Source: Chitinophagaceae bacterium | GTDB lineage: Bacteria > Bacteroidota > Bacteroidia > Chitinophagales > Chitinophagaceae | NCBI GenBank assembly: GCA_947459455.1 | Contig: CANHEC010000003.1 | Span: 1 to 23,735, forward strand | Length of the DNA stretch: 23,735 nt | Direction of reading: 5' to 3' | Part shown: piece by piece, positions 7,781 to 14,968 of the stretch | Layout: each line of letters starts with the position of its first letter | Position numbering within the stretch: position 1 is the first letter of the stretch | Program-made: the position numbers and the translations under genes | The notes under the pieces: generated by a model | Database searches by the model: none | What the model saw: the letters and a program-made list of their open reading frames with translations, nothing else | What the model was told of the DNA's origin: nothing

Positions 7781-10282
7781 ATGCACGACTTGTTAGCAGG
7801 ATTGAACGAACAGCAGCGAGAGGCAGTGCTGCACAAAGACGGACCCCTGATGATTGTGGCCGGCGCCGGCAGTGGCAAAACCAAAGTGCTCACTACCCGT
7901 ATTGCCTACCTGATGGGGCACTATGGCATCGATGCATTCAACATATTGGCACTCACCTTTACCAACAAGGCGGCGGCCGAAATGAAAGAGCGGATCCAAA
8001 AACTGCTGGGCAACAACGAGGCCCGCAATCTCTACATCGGTACTTTTCACAGCGTGTTTGCCCGCATTTTGCGTGGCGAAGCGCAGCACCTGGGCTACCC
8101 CAACAACTTTACCATTTACGATACCGACGATAGCCGCAGCGTAATAAAAACGGTGGTGCAGGAGCTGAACCTGGACGACAAAACCTACAAGCCCAATGTG
8201 GTGCACAACCGCATCAGCGCCGCTAAAAATGCCCTGATTACACCGGAAGAATACGCCCAGGATCACCACATACTGCAGGAAGATGCCCGCCAAAACAGGC
8301 CCGCCATGGCCCGGGTGTACGACGCCTACTGCAAGCGCTGTTTCAAAAACGGCGCCATGGACTTTGATGACCTGCTGCTGAAAATGTACGAGCTGCTGCG
8401 AGACTTTCCGTCGGTATTGCACAAGTACCAGCACAAGTTCAGGTACATACTGGTAGATGAGTACCAGGATACCAATACCACCCAGTACCAGATTACCAAG
8501 CTGCTGGCAGCCGCTCACGAAAACCTGTGCGTGGTAGGCGATGACGCCCAGAGCATCTACAGCTTTCGCGGCGCCACCATCGAAAACATCCTGCAGTTTC
8601 AAAAAGACTACGACGATGTAAAAGTGGTGAAGCTGGAACGCAACTACCGCAGTACCAGCACCATCCTGAATGTGGCAAATGATGTAATTAAGAACAATAA
8701 AAACCAGCTGCCCAAGGAGCTATGGACCGAAGCCGATGCCGGCGAAAAGGTGCGCATCATACGGGTAATGACCGACAACGATGAGGGCCGCTATGTGGCC
8801 GATGCCATACAGGAGCAAAAGCTGCGCAATCATTTTCGCAATGCCGACTTTGCCATTTTGTACCGTACCAATGCGCAGAGCCGTAGCTACGAAGAATGCC
8901 TGCGCCGCATGAACATTCCGTACCGCATTTTCGGCGGTATCAGCTTTTATCAGCGCAAAGAGATCAAAGATTTTTTAGGCTACCTGCGCATTATTGTAAA
9001 TACCCGTGATGAAGAAGCGCTGAAGCGCATCATCAACTATCCGGCCCGCGGCATTGGTAAAACCAGCATCGAAAAACTGATGACGGTAGCCAACGACCGC
9101 AACATGACGATGTGGCAAGCGTTGGAACAAGCGCAGCAAATAGGCATACGTGGCGGCAGCCTCGAGAGCATGCAGGCCTTTTTGCAAATGATCAAGTACT
9201 TCCAGAGCATGCTGAAAAACAACAATGCTTACGAAGTAGCTTTTCAGGTGGGCAAGCATACTGGTATTATCAAGGAACTCTTCAACGACAAAAGCGCCGA
9301 AGGCCTGGCCCGCTACGAAAACATACAAGAACTGCTGAACTCGATCAAAGAATGGGTGGATGATGCGGAAAACCGCAGCATGATTGATGAAGATGGCACC
9401 CTGCTGGAAAACCCCGGACAGCCGCCTGCTACCGACGCACCAGCCAGCGGAGGCGATAGCGGCATGTTATTTAACTACGATGCCAGCCAGGCGCCTGCCC
9501 CTGCCGGTGCTCAGCAAGGCGGCGGTGTAGCCTCGCTGGGGGCTTACCTGCAGCAGATTACGCTGCTGACCGATGCCGACAACGACAAAGATGAAAACGC
9601 CGACGTGGTAAAGCTGATGACCATCCACGCTGCCAAAGGGCTGGAGTTTCCCTGCGTGTTTGTGGGCGGTATGGAAGAAAGCCTCTTCCCCAACGCCATG
9701 GCCATCAACACCCGCGAAGAGCTGGAAGAAGAACGCCGCCTGTTTTATGTGGCCGTTACCCGGGCCAAACACAAACTCTGGCTCACCTATGCGCAAAACC
9801 GCTACCGCTTCGGCCAGTTGGTGATGAACGATCCCAGTCGCTTTTTGGATGAAGTACCGCCACAGTATGCCGACCGTACCATGGCCGGCGGTGGCCTGCG
9901 CAACCAGGGCACCGGTATGAACTTTGGCGGCGCCAGCGCCTTCGACCGGCTGCATGGCGGTGGCCGCGGCAGCAGCAATAGTGCAGCCGCTGCCGAAAAG
10001 CGCTACGGGCCGCCACCCGGCAAGCCGGGGGGCCCTGCCAAGCCTTCGTACGTAGCGCCATCGCAGCCACCCAAGGTAAAAGAGCACCAACCCTCGGCCG
10101 ACTTTGTGGCCAGCGATACCAGCAACCTGCAGGTAGGCGATAAAGTAGAGCACCAGAAATTCGGCTTTGGCGTGGTGGTAAAAATGGAAGGCGCTTCGCA
10201 CAATCCCATTGCCACCGTGCAGTTCGACCAGAATGGTGAAAAGAAGATCATGCTCAACTACGCCAAGCTGCGGATTCTTTAA
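7781..10282 (+). CDS. uvrD: UvrD/PcrA-type superfamily 1A DNA helicase
   Basis: This 833-aa 3'-5' DNA helicase would act in nucleotide excision and mismatch repair, in replication restart and in clearing RNA polymerase. All SF1A motifs are visible: the Q motif (LNEQQ, 8-12), Walker A AGAGSGKT (27-34), motif II VDEYQDTN (225-232), motif III VGDDAQSIYSFRGA, motif IV LERNYRST, motif V LMTIHAAKGLEF and motif VI RRLFYVAVTRAK (about 650-662). Residues about 542-590 are a low-complexity Pro/Ala/Gly insertion in the 2B region. A Gly/Ser/Pro linker (about 700-785) leads to a C-terminal Tudor-like domain (DKVEHQKFGFGVVV...VQFDQNGEKKI), known in PcrA/UvrD to contact RNA polymerase. It is monocistronic by context, with a terminator upstream and its own promoter. 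The uvrD versus pcrA name is a convention and cannot be settled here. Confidence 0.95.
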   Translation: MHDLLAGLNEQQREAVLHKDGPLMIVAGAGSGKTKVLTTRIAYLMGHYGIDAFNILALTFTNKAAAEMKERIQKLLGNNEARNLYIGTFHSVFARILRGEAQHLGYPNNFTIYDTDDSRSVIKTVVQELNLDDKTYKPNVVHNRISAAKNALITPEEYAQDHHILQEDARQNRPAMARVYDAYCKRCFKNGAMDFDDLLLKMYELLRDFPSVLHKYQHKFRYILVDEYQDTNTTQYQITKLLAAAHENLCVVGDDAQSIYSFRGATIENILQFQKDYDDVKVVKLERNYRSTSTILNVANDVIKNNKNQLPKELWTEADAGEKVRIIRVMTDNDEGRYVADAIQEQKLRNHFRNADFAILYRTNAQSRSYEECLRRMNIPYRIFGGISFYQRKEIKDFLGYLRIIVNTRDEEALKRIINYPARGIGKTSIEKLMTVANDRNMTMWQALEQAQQIGIRGGSLESMQAFLQMIKYFQSMLKNNNAYEVAFQVGKHTGIIKELFNDKSAEGLARYENIQELLNSIKEWVDDAENRSMIDEDGTLLENPGQPPATDAPASGGDSGMLFNYDASQAPAPAGAQQGGGVASLGAYLQQITLLTDADNDKDENADVVKLMTIHAAKGLEFPCVFVGGMEESLFPNAMAINTREELEEERRLFYVAVTRAKHKLWLTYAQNRYRFGQLVMNDPSRFLDEVPPQYADRTMAGGGLRNQGTGMNFGGASAFDRLHGGGRGSSNSAAAAEKRYGPPPGKPGGPAKPSYVAPSQPPKVKEHQPSADFVASDTSNLQVGDKVEHQKFGFGVVVKMEGASHNPIATVQFDQNGEKKIMLNYAKLRIL

Positions 10283-10586
10283 GGTAGGAAAAGCTCTCGC
10301 CAGCAGCGGCACGGAGCATTTGAATTTGGATGAAGGAGCAGCGCTGATAACAGCGGTAGCAGCGCTATGCCCTTTGCCCTCTCTTCTCGGCCTAGATCTT
10401 TTGCCTTTTGCTTTCCGCTTTCTGCCTTTCGCCTTCCGCCCTCAGCCTTGATCCTTTTGCCCACAGCCTTCAGCTTTAGGCTATAAGCATTCTGCCTTCC
10501 TGCCTTTCTTATAACCACTGTTTATCCATTGCACGCCCAAGGCGCTAACTACCGCAAATTGCAGTCCAACCGATTGTTGTGAGCGT
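10283..10586. other. 304-bp intergenic region without a gene
   Basis: No coding potential is supported here. The left part holds a 7-bp inverted repeat, AGCGCTG (10340-10346) with CAGCGCT (10360-10366). It has a 13-nt loop and no T tract, so it is not a convincing terminator. The middle holds the heptanucleotide array listed separately. The right part contains TATCCATTGCACGCC (from 10522) and CAAATTGCAGTCC (from 10555). Both resemble the TTGC-type -7 sequences in front of the helicase and pheS genes, and either could drive the barrel gene at 10587. The Lys/Glu/Gly-rich reading frame that crosses this region on the minus strand is an effect of the repeat. Confidence 0.6.
10398..10510. repeat. 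Degenerate heptanucleotide repeat array (consensus near CTTTCGC)
   Basis: Starting at 10398 the sequence divides without gaps into fourteen 7-bp units up to 10495: cttttgc, cttttgc, tttccgc, tttctgc, ctttcgc, cttccgc, cctcagc, cttgatc, cttttgc, ccacagc, cttcagc, tttaggc, tataagc, attctgc. An 8-bp unit and a final partial unit follow. Nearly all units end in GC (unit 8 ends in TC) and are pyrimidine-rich on this strand. Similar arrays of this period occur between genes in many Bacteroidota genomes and are often misread as Lys/Glu/Gly-rich small proteins. Their function is not established. The degeneracy points to an old array rather than a recent expansion. Confidence 0.85.
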
Positions 10587-11615
10587 ATGAAAAAACTACT
10601 GGCCGTATGCTGCTGCTGGCCCTTGCTGGCGCTGGCCCAAACCGATAGCACCGATACCGAAGATTTCAGCAAGTACACCGATGCCGCCGAAGTGCGCCGC
10701 TTTGCTACGCAAAAAGTGCTCAACCTGTCGGCGTCCAAACTCATCAGCGTATCGTACGAGTTTCAGGGCAGCAATAGTGTAGATGTGGCGCCCGGTGCCG
10801 ATGCTGCCTTCAGCCGCTTCTACCAAATGAAGCAGGCACAAGGTCCCCGCCTGCTGGTCAATTTTCCTATTGTCAGCAACGATCGCATCATTGTCAATCT
10901 CGGCGGCCAGTACTGGGGCACCGCCTTTGGGCTGCAGCAGCCCCGTGGCAGCATCAGCCCGGCCTTCCCCGATGGGTATTTCAACGATTACATGCACCAC
11001 AGCATGGGCATTACCACGTCAGTGTTCAAGCCTTTCAATGAAAAAAACTTTTTGATTGCGCAGCTGGGTGCCGATTTCAATGCCGCCCGGCCCTTTAGCA
11101 GCGGCGCATCGGCCAAAGCCGTTACCATCAGCGGTACCGTCATTTACGGCTGGAAAACCTCCGAACGCTACATGTGGGGCCTCGGCCTCAGCCGCACGTA
11201 TCGCATGGGCCGCCTCATTCATGTGCCCGTGCTGCTATGGAATAAAACCTTCAACGACCGCTGGGGCATGGAGCTGATACTACCGGCCAAAGGCTTTGTG
11301 CGGCGCAACCTCAGCAGCCGCAACCTGCTGCTGCTGGGCTACGAGCTGGAAGGCAACCAATACCTGCTGCCCGGCCTTACCGGCGGCGCCGGCAATACCA
11401 CCCTGTTTTTGCAACGCGGCGAAATAAAGCCTCGCCTGCAGTGGGAGCGCCAGCTTAAGAATTTCATCTGGCTCACTGCGCAGGCCGGCGTGCGGGTCAA
11501 TGGCCGCTTTGTGCTCACCGACCGCTACAGCGGCAAAGACCAGCACGAGGTATTTCGCACCCAGCTGGGCGTACCCTTCTACTTCAATATTGGTATCAAC
11601 CTCGTCAGTCCCTGA
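10587..11615 (+). CDS. Outer-membrane beta-barrel protein, DUF6268-like
   Basis: This is a 342-aa protein with a signal peptide (MKKLLAVCCCWPLLALA, cut near residue 17). The mature part is made of alternating hydrophobic and polar strands with many aromatic residues (IIVNLGGQYWGTAFG, GWKTSERYMWGLGLSRTYR, NLLLLGYELEGNQYLL, FIWLTAQAGVRVNGRF, VPFYFNIGINLVSP). This pattern is typical of an outer-membrane barrel. The overall layout resembles the uncharacterised DUF6268 barrel family of Bacteroidota. That assignment is from memory of the family and is tentative. There is no lipobox: the early Cys run is not followed by a valid lipoprotein site. The gene stands between housekeeping genes, and I see no functional link to them. 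Confidence 0.7.
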   Translation: MKKLLAVCCCWPLLALAQTDSTDTEDFSKYTDAAEVRRFATQKVLNLSASKLISVSYEFQGSNSVDVAPGADAAFSRFYQMKQAQGPRLLVNFPIVSNDRIIVNLGGQYWGTAFGLQQPRGSISPAFPDGYFNDYMHHSMGITTSVFKPFNEKNFLIAQLGADFNAARPFSSGASAKAVTISGTVIYGWKTSERYMWGLGLSRTYRMGRLIHVPVLLWNKTFNDRWGMELILPAKGFVRRNLSSRNLLLLGYELEGNQYLLPGLTGGAGNTTLFLQRGEIKPRLQWERQLKNFIWLTAQAGVRVNGRFVLTDRYSGKDQHEVFRTQLGVPFYFNIGINLVSP

Positions 11616-11658
11616 TGCATTTTGCAGCCGGCGGCTGGGCAGGCATGCGGCAGGGGGC

Positions 11659-11666
11659 TATCTTTG
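11659..11666 (+). promoter_or_regulatory. Bacteroidota -7 promoter element of pheS
   Basis: TATCTTTG is an exact match to the TAnnTTTG consensus. It ends 9 nt before the pheS ATG at 11676. Transcription starting the usual few bases downstream would give a leader of only a few nucleotides. A TTTG at 11621-11624 is too far upstream to be a well-spaced -33 element. The position also argues for the ATG at 11676 rather than the upstream TTG at 11622, which would place the promoter inside the coding region. Confidence 0.6.
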
Positions 11667-11675
11667 CGCCCACGT

Positions 11676-12704
11676 ATGACCACCGATATTCTTTCAGCAC
11701 TGGCACAGCACACTGCCGATATAGCCGCCGCCGAAGCACCCAACGCCGAGGCGCTGGAAGCTTTCCGCATCAAATACCTGGGCACCAAAGGGCTGGTAAA
11801 AAGCCTGATGGGCGAAATGAAGAACGTGCCCAACGAGCAAAAGCGAGAGTTTGGCCAGCAGATGAATGCCTTTAAGCAGGCCGCCGAAGAACGCTACGAG
11901 GCCCTGAAAGCCGCCCTGGAAAGCAGCACCGAATTCAGCTTCGATTACGATATCAGCCTGCCCGGCGATCCGCTGCCACTGGGTAGCCGCCACCCCATCA
12001 GCCTGGTGCGCAATCGCATTGTCGATATTTTCAAACGCCTCGGCTTTGCCGTGGCCGAAGGGCCCGAGGTAGAAGACGACTGGCACAACTTTGGCGCCCT
12101 CAACCTGCCCGAGGACCATCCGGCCCGCGACATGCAGGATACTTTTTACATCAGTCAGGATCCTGCCTGGCTGCTGCGTACGCACACCAGCAATGTGCAG
12201 ATACGTGCCATGGAAAAAGGCCAGCTGCCCATTCGCCTCATCATGCCGGGCCGTGTGTACCGCAATGAAACCATCAGCGCTCGGGCGCACTGCTTTTTTC
12301 ACCAGGTAGAAGGGCTGTACGTAGCCGAAAACGTCAGCTTTGCAGACCTGAAGCAGACGCTCTACTTCTTTGTCCGCGAAATGTTTGGACAGGATGTGAA
12401 AGTGCGGTTCCGCCCCAGCTACTTCCCCTTTACCGAGCCCAGCGCCGAAATGGACATCAGCTGCCTGATATGCGGCGGCAAAGGCTGCAACGTGTGCAAG
12501 CACACCGGTTGGGTAGAAATACTAGGCTGCGGCATGGTACACCCCAACGTGCTTCAAAACTGTGGCATCGATCCTAACAAGTACACCGGCTTTGCCTTTG
12601 GCATGGGCATCGAACGCATCACCATGCTCAAGTACCAGGTAAAAGACCTGCGCCTCTTCAGCGAAAACGATGTGCGGTTCCTGAAACAATTTACCGGAGC
12701 GTAA
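11676..12704 (+). CDS. pheS: Phenylalanine-tRNA ligase alpha subunit (PheS)
   Basis: This is a 342-aa cytoplasmic class II aminoacyl-tRNA synthetase subunit. It would charge tRNA-Phe as a PheS2-PheT2 heterotetramer. The N-terminal 85 residues are the charged tRNA-binding coiled coil (FRIKYLGTKGLVKSLMGEM is typical). The catalytic core includes motif 2 (GRVYRNETISARAHCFFHQVEGLYV) and motif 3 (GFAFGMGIERITMLKY). Between them, Cys263, Cys266, Cys271 and Cys274 (CLICGGKGCNVCKHTGW) form a four-cysteine knuckle seen in many Bacteroidota PheS proteins and possibly zinc-binding. The reading frame is open from 11622, but the ATG at 11676 gives the expected MTTDIL start and follows the promoter. pheT is not adjacent. 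A terminator follows the stop. Confidence 0.95.
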   Translation: MTTDILSALAQHTADIAAAEAPNAEALEAFRIKYLGTKGLVKSLMGEMKNVPNEQKREFGQQMNAFKQAAEERYEALKAALESSTEFSFDYDISLPGDPLPLGSRHPISLVRNRIVDIFKRLGFAVAEGPEVEDDWHNFGALNLPEDHPARDMQDTFYISQDPAWLLRTHTSNVQIRAMEKGQLPIRLIMPGRVYRNETISARAHCFFHQVEGLYVAENVSFADLKQTLYFFVREMFGQDVKVRFRPSYFPFTEPSAEMDISCLICGGKGCNVCKHTGWVEILGCGMVHPNVLQNCGIDPNKYTGFAFGMGIERITMLKYQVKDLRLFSENDVRFLKQFTGA

Positions 12705-12727
12705 AACAGGTTTGACAAGTTTGAAAG

Positions 12728-12767
12728 TTCCAGTGTTCCACAGTGAGAGGGGCACTGGAATTCTTTT
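12728..12767 (+). terminator. Terminator after pheS, possibly bidirectional
   Basis: A 12-bp stem with two G-U wobbles pairs ttccagtgttcc (12728-12739) with ggggcactggaa (12749-12760) across a 9-nt loop. On the plus strand ttctttt follows. On the minus strand the same hairpin is followed by ctttcaaactt, so it could also stop transcripts from the convergent CorC-like gene ending at 12842. It begins 24 bp after the pheS stop. Confidence 0.75.
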
Positions 12768-12841
12768 GTGCCCCAGCTGCAGTGCAGATGGCAACTGCGT
12801 TGTGTCACTCACTTCAACTGCCGTGCATGGCCCGGCCAGCC

Positions 12842-14113
12842 CTACCCCAGCACCTTCAGCTTCAGCAGTTCTATGCGGGTATCGGCCATGTTCAGTATCT
12901 CAAACTGATAATCGTCGATGATGATGCGTTCGCCCAGCTTGGGGATGCCCTCGTGGTGGTTGATCACAAAACCCGACAGTGTTTCCGATGGGGCTTCCTC
13001 AAACTGCAGCCCGAATTTTTCCTGCAGGTAGTCTATCTCCAGCCGGCCGCTGAAAATGTATTCTGTAGCCGATAGCTGCTTTTCTACAAACTCTTCGGTG
13101 TCGTACTCATCGTGTATCTCACCAAATATTTCTTCCAGCAGGTCTTCCATGGTCACAATGCCGGCGGTACCACCAAACTCATCTACCACCCAGGCCATGC
13201 TTTTGCCCGCACGGGTCATTTTGCTCATCAGGTCGCTCACACTCATGGTTTCGGGCACAGCCGGTATGCTGATGAGGATGCTTTGCAGCGTTGGCGGATT
13301 TTTAAACAGGTCCAGCTGGTGCACATAGCCCACAATGTTGTCAATGTTCTGATCGTACACCAGCAGCTTGCTCAGCCTGGTATCTATCATTTTGCGGCGG
13401 GCCTCATCCACACTGGCCGTTTGCTCCACACCCACTATTTCCTTGCGGGGTACCAGGCAGCTGCGAATGCGCACCCCCGGCAGGCCCAGCGCATTTTCAA
13501 ACAGTTCCTTGTTCAGTTCGGTATTCTCACTCTCCACCTCTTTGGTCTGCTGAAAATAATGCTCCAGATCGATGCGGCTGAATGGCCGCCGCGGATCATC
13601 CATCCGCACGTTGAACACATACTTCAGTATCCAGGTAGAAACATTGACCAGCAGGCGGCTCACCGGCTCGAATAAGCGGAAGAAGAATGCCACCGGGCTG
13701 GCAAAAAACCCAAGCAGGGCATCATTTTTTGCCCTGAAAAGCGCTTTGAAAACAAACTCAACTAACAATGCAAAAAAGCTGCTGAGCAGCACACCAATAA
13801 CGGCCCGCACCGCCAGCGCCGTCACCGAATTGGTGGCTTCATCGTCGATGGCTATCAGGCGTAGCAGCGGACTCAGCAGGTGGCTTACCAGCAGGCCATA
13901 TAGCACCAAAAAAAGATTGAAACCAATCAGGCACATGCCAATGAAACGCGATGGCTGCTCCATCAGCTCGCTGATGAGCACACCACTCCGCTTTCCCTGC
14001 TTCTTCTTCAGCTCAATGCTCAGCTTATTCGTAGTCACAAACGCTACTTCGATACCCGCAAAAAAGCCGGTGAGCAGCAGCGCCAATACCAGAATGACGA
14101 AGTAGGTAATCAA
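12842..14113 (-). CDS. CorC/HlyC family CNNM-CBS membrane protein
   Basis: This 423-aa protein has the standard three-part architecture. An N-terminal CNNM (DUF21) membrane domain covers residues about 1-150, with hydrophobic segments such as YFVILVLALLLTGFFAGIEVAF and AVIGVLLSSFFALLVEFVF. Two CBS repeats follow at about 200-330 (CLVPRKEIVGVEQTASVDEA, VVDEFGGTAGIVTMEDLLEEI). The C-terminal CorC_HlyC domain covers about 345-423 (FSGRLEIDYLQEKFGL, ETLSGFVINHHEGIPKLGE). Family members are linked to Mg2+/Co2+ efflux, and one branch in Bacteroidota is the gliding protein GldE, but no gld gene adjoins it here. The start is a TTG (14111-14113). An in-frame TAG lies just upstream and the next ATG would remove the first membrane helix. 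A consensus -7 element is present upstream. Confidence 0.9.
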   Translation of the reverse strand: MITYFVILVLALLLTGFFAGIEVAFVTTNKLSIELKKKQGKRSGVLISELMEQPSRFIGMCLIGFNLFLVLYGLLVSHLLSPLLRLIAIDDEATNSVTALAVRAVIGVLLSSFFALLVEFVFKALFRAKNDALLGFFASPVAFFFRLFEPVSRLLVNVSTWILKYVFNVRMDDPRRPFSRIDLEHYFQQTKEVESENTELNKELFENALGLPGVRIRSCLVPRKEIVGVEQTASVDEARRKMIDTRLSKLLVYDQNIDNIVGYVHQLDLFKNPPTLQSILISIPAVPETMSVSDLMSKMTRAGKSMAWVVDEFGGTAGIVTMEDLLEEIFGEIHDEYDTEEFVEKQLSATEYIFSGRLEIDYLQEKFGLQFEEAPSETLSGFVINHHEGIPKLGERIIIDDYQFEILNMADTRIELLKLKVLG

Positions 14114-14137
14114 TGGAGTAGAACAGATGGTAGACTA

Positions 14138-14145
14138 CAAATATA
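14138..14145 (-). promoter_or_regulatory. Bacteroidota -7 promoter element of the CorC-like gene
   Basis: Read on the minus strand this is TATATTTG, an exact TAnnTTTG match. It ends 24 nt before the TTG start at 14113 and implies a leader of roughly 15-20 nt. No TTTG -33 element is found at normal spacing. The element lies in the 162-bp divergent region shared with the ABC ATPase gene. Confidence 0.55.
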
Positions 14146-14215
14146 GCCGGTGGCCGCATGCAGGCACCCGACATACCCGGGTCGACTTGATACCGCAGGC
14201 CAGCAGTGCGGTGAC

Positions 14216-14226
14216 TATAATTTTTG
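14216..14226 (+). promoter_or_regulatory. Candidate promoter of the DUF3526 ABC operon
   Basis: TATAATTTTTG resembles a -7 element stretched by extra T residues (the consensus is TAnnTTTG). It lies 49 nt before the ABC ATPase start at 14276. A TTGATA at 14187 is 23 nt upstream, close to but not exactly at normal -33 spacing. This is a plausible but imperfect promoter. Confidence 0.4.
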
Positions 14227-14275
14227 CAACGTCGTTTCAAAAATATCTACATTCGGATTTCAATCTCGTCCGCCC

Positions 14276-14965
14276 ATGATTGCAATTGAGGCTCGCCAAC
14301 TCACCAAACAGTATGGCAACCAGTTGGCCCTGAACGCTTTGAACCTGGCCATTGCCCCCGGGCAGGTGTACTGCCTGCTGGGCCAAAATGGCGCCGGTAA
14401 AACCACCACCATCAACCTGCTGCTGGGCTTTGCCAGCCCCAGTAGCGGCGAGGCCCGCATTATGAACCAGCCGGCCGGCAGTGCCGGGGCACGTGTAGCC
14501 TATATACCCGAGGTAGTGCAGCTATACCCCCAGCTATCGGGCCTCGAAAACCTCGACTTTTTCAGCCGCCTGGCGGGCCACCGCCACCCAGCCAGCCAGC
14601 TGGCAGCGCTGCTGCAAAAAGCCGGCCTGCAGGCCGAAGCCCATACCCAGCGGGTGGCAGGCTACAGCAAGGGTATGCGCCAAAAAGTAGGCATCGCCAT
14701 TGCACTCGCCAGCCAGGCCCGCGTCATTTTGATGGACGAGCCCACCAGCGGCCTCGACCCCAAGGCCACCGCCGAATTTACCCAGCTGGTAAAGCAACTC
14801 GCCAACGAGGGCCTTACCGTGCTCATGGCTACCCACGATATTTTCAATGCCGTACAAGTAGGCCACCGCATCGGCATCATGAAAAGCGGCCGGCTGGTGC
14901 ACGAACTGGATACCGCCGACATTACGGCCGATGCGTTGCAGCAACTGTACCTCGAAACTGTATAG
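14276..14965 (+). CDS. ABC transporter ATP-binding protein (ABC-2 type exporter)
   Basis: This is a 229-aa cytoplasmic ATPase with a complete set of motifs: Walker A GQNGAGKTT (about 37-45), signature YSKGMRQKVG (about 130), Walker B VILMDEPTSGLDP (about 150-162) with the catalytic Glu, and the H-loop in MATHDIF. The Q-loop position reads YIPEVV, a common variant of this group. The frame opens far upstream, but the ATG at 14276 gives the normal start MIAIEARQLTKQYG. Three bases separate its stop from the next ATG, so it is cotranscribed with the two DUF3526 permeases and must power them. This subfamily includes NosF-like and other ABC-2 exporters. The substrate cannot be read from the ATPase. 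Confidence 0.93.
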   Translation: MIAIEARQLTKQYGNQLALNALNLAIAPGQVYCLLGQNGAGKTTTINLLLGFASPSSGEARIMNQPAGSAGARVAYIPEVVQLYPQLSGLENLDFFSRLAGHRHPASQLAALLQKAGLQAEAHTQRVAGYSKGMRQKVGIAIALASQARVILMDEPTSGLDPKATAEFTQLVKQLANEGLTVLMATHDIFNAVQVGHRIGIMKSGRLVHELDTADITADALQQLYLETV

Positions 14966-14968
14966 CCC

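Noticed and set aside
7747..8133. Overlapping plus-strand frame of 128 codons at the start of the helicase gene
   Set aside because: It is out of frame with a gene that has all helicase motifs, and it has no recognisable protein features.
10340..10366. AGCGCTG/CAGCGCT inverted repeat as terminator of the helicase gene
   Set aside because: The stem is only 7 bp with a 13-nt loop and is not followed by a T tract.
10279..10518. Minus-strand frame giving a Lys/Glu/Gly-rich peptide
   Set aside because: It is the translation of the degenerate heptanucleotide repeat and is a known kind of false gene call. No homologous domain or start context supports it.
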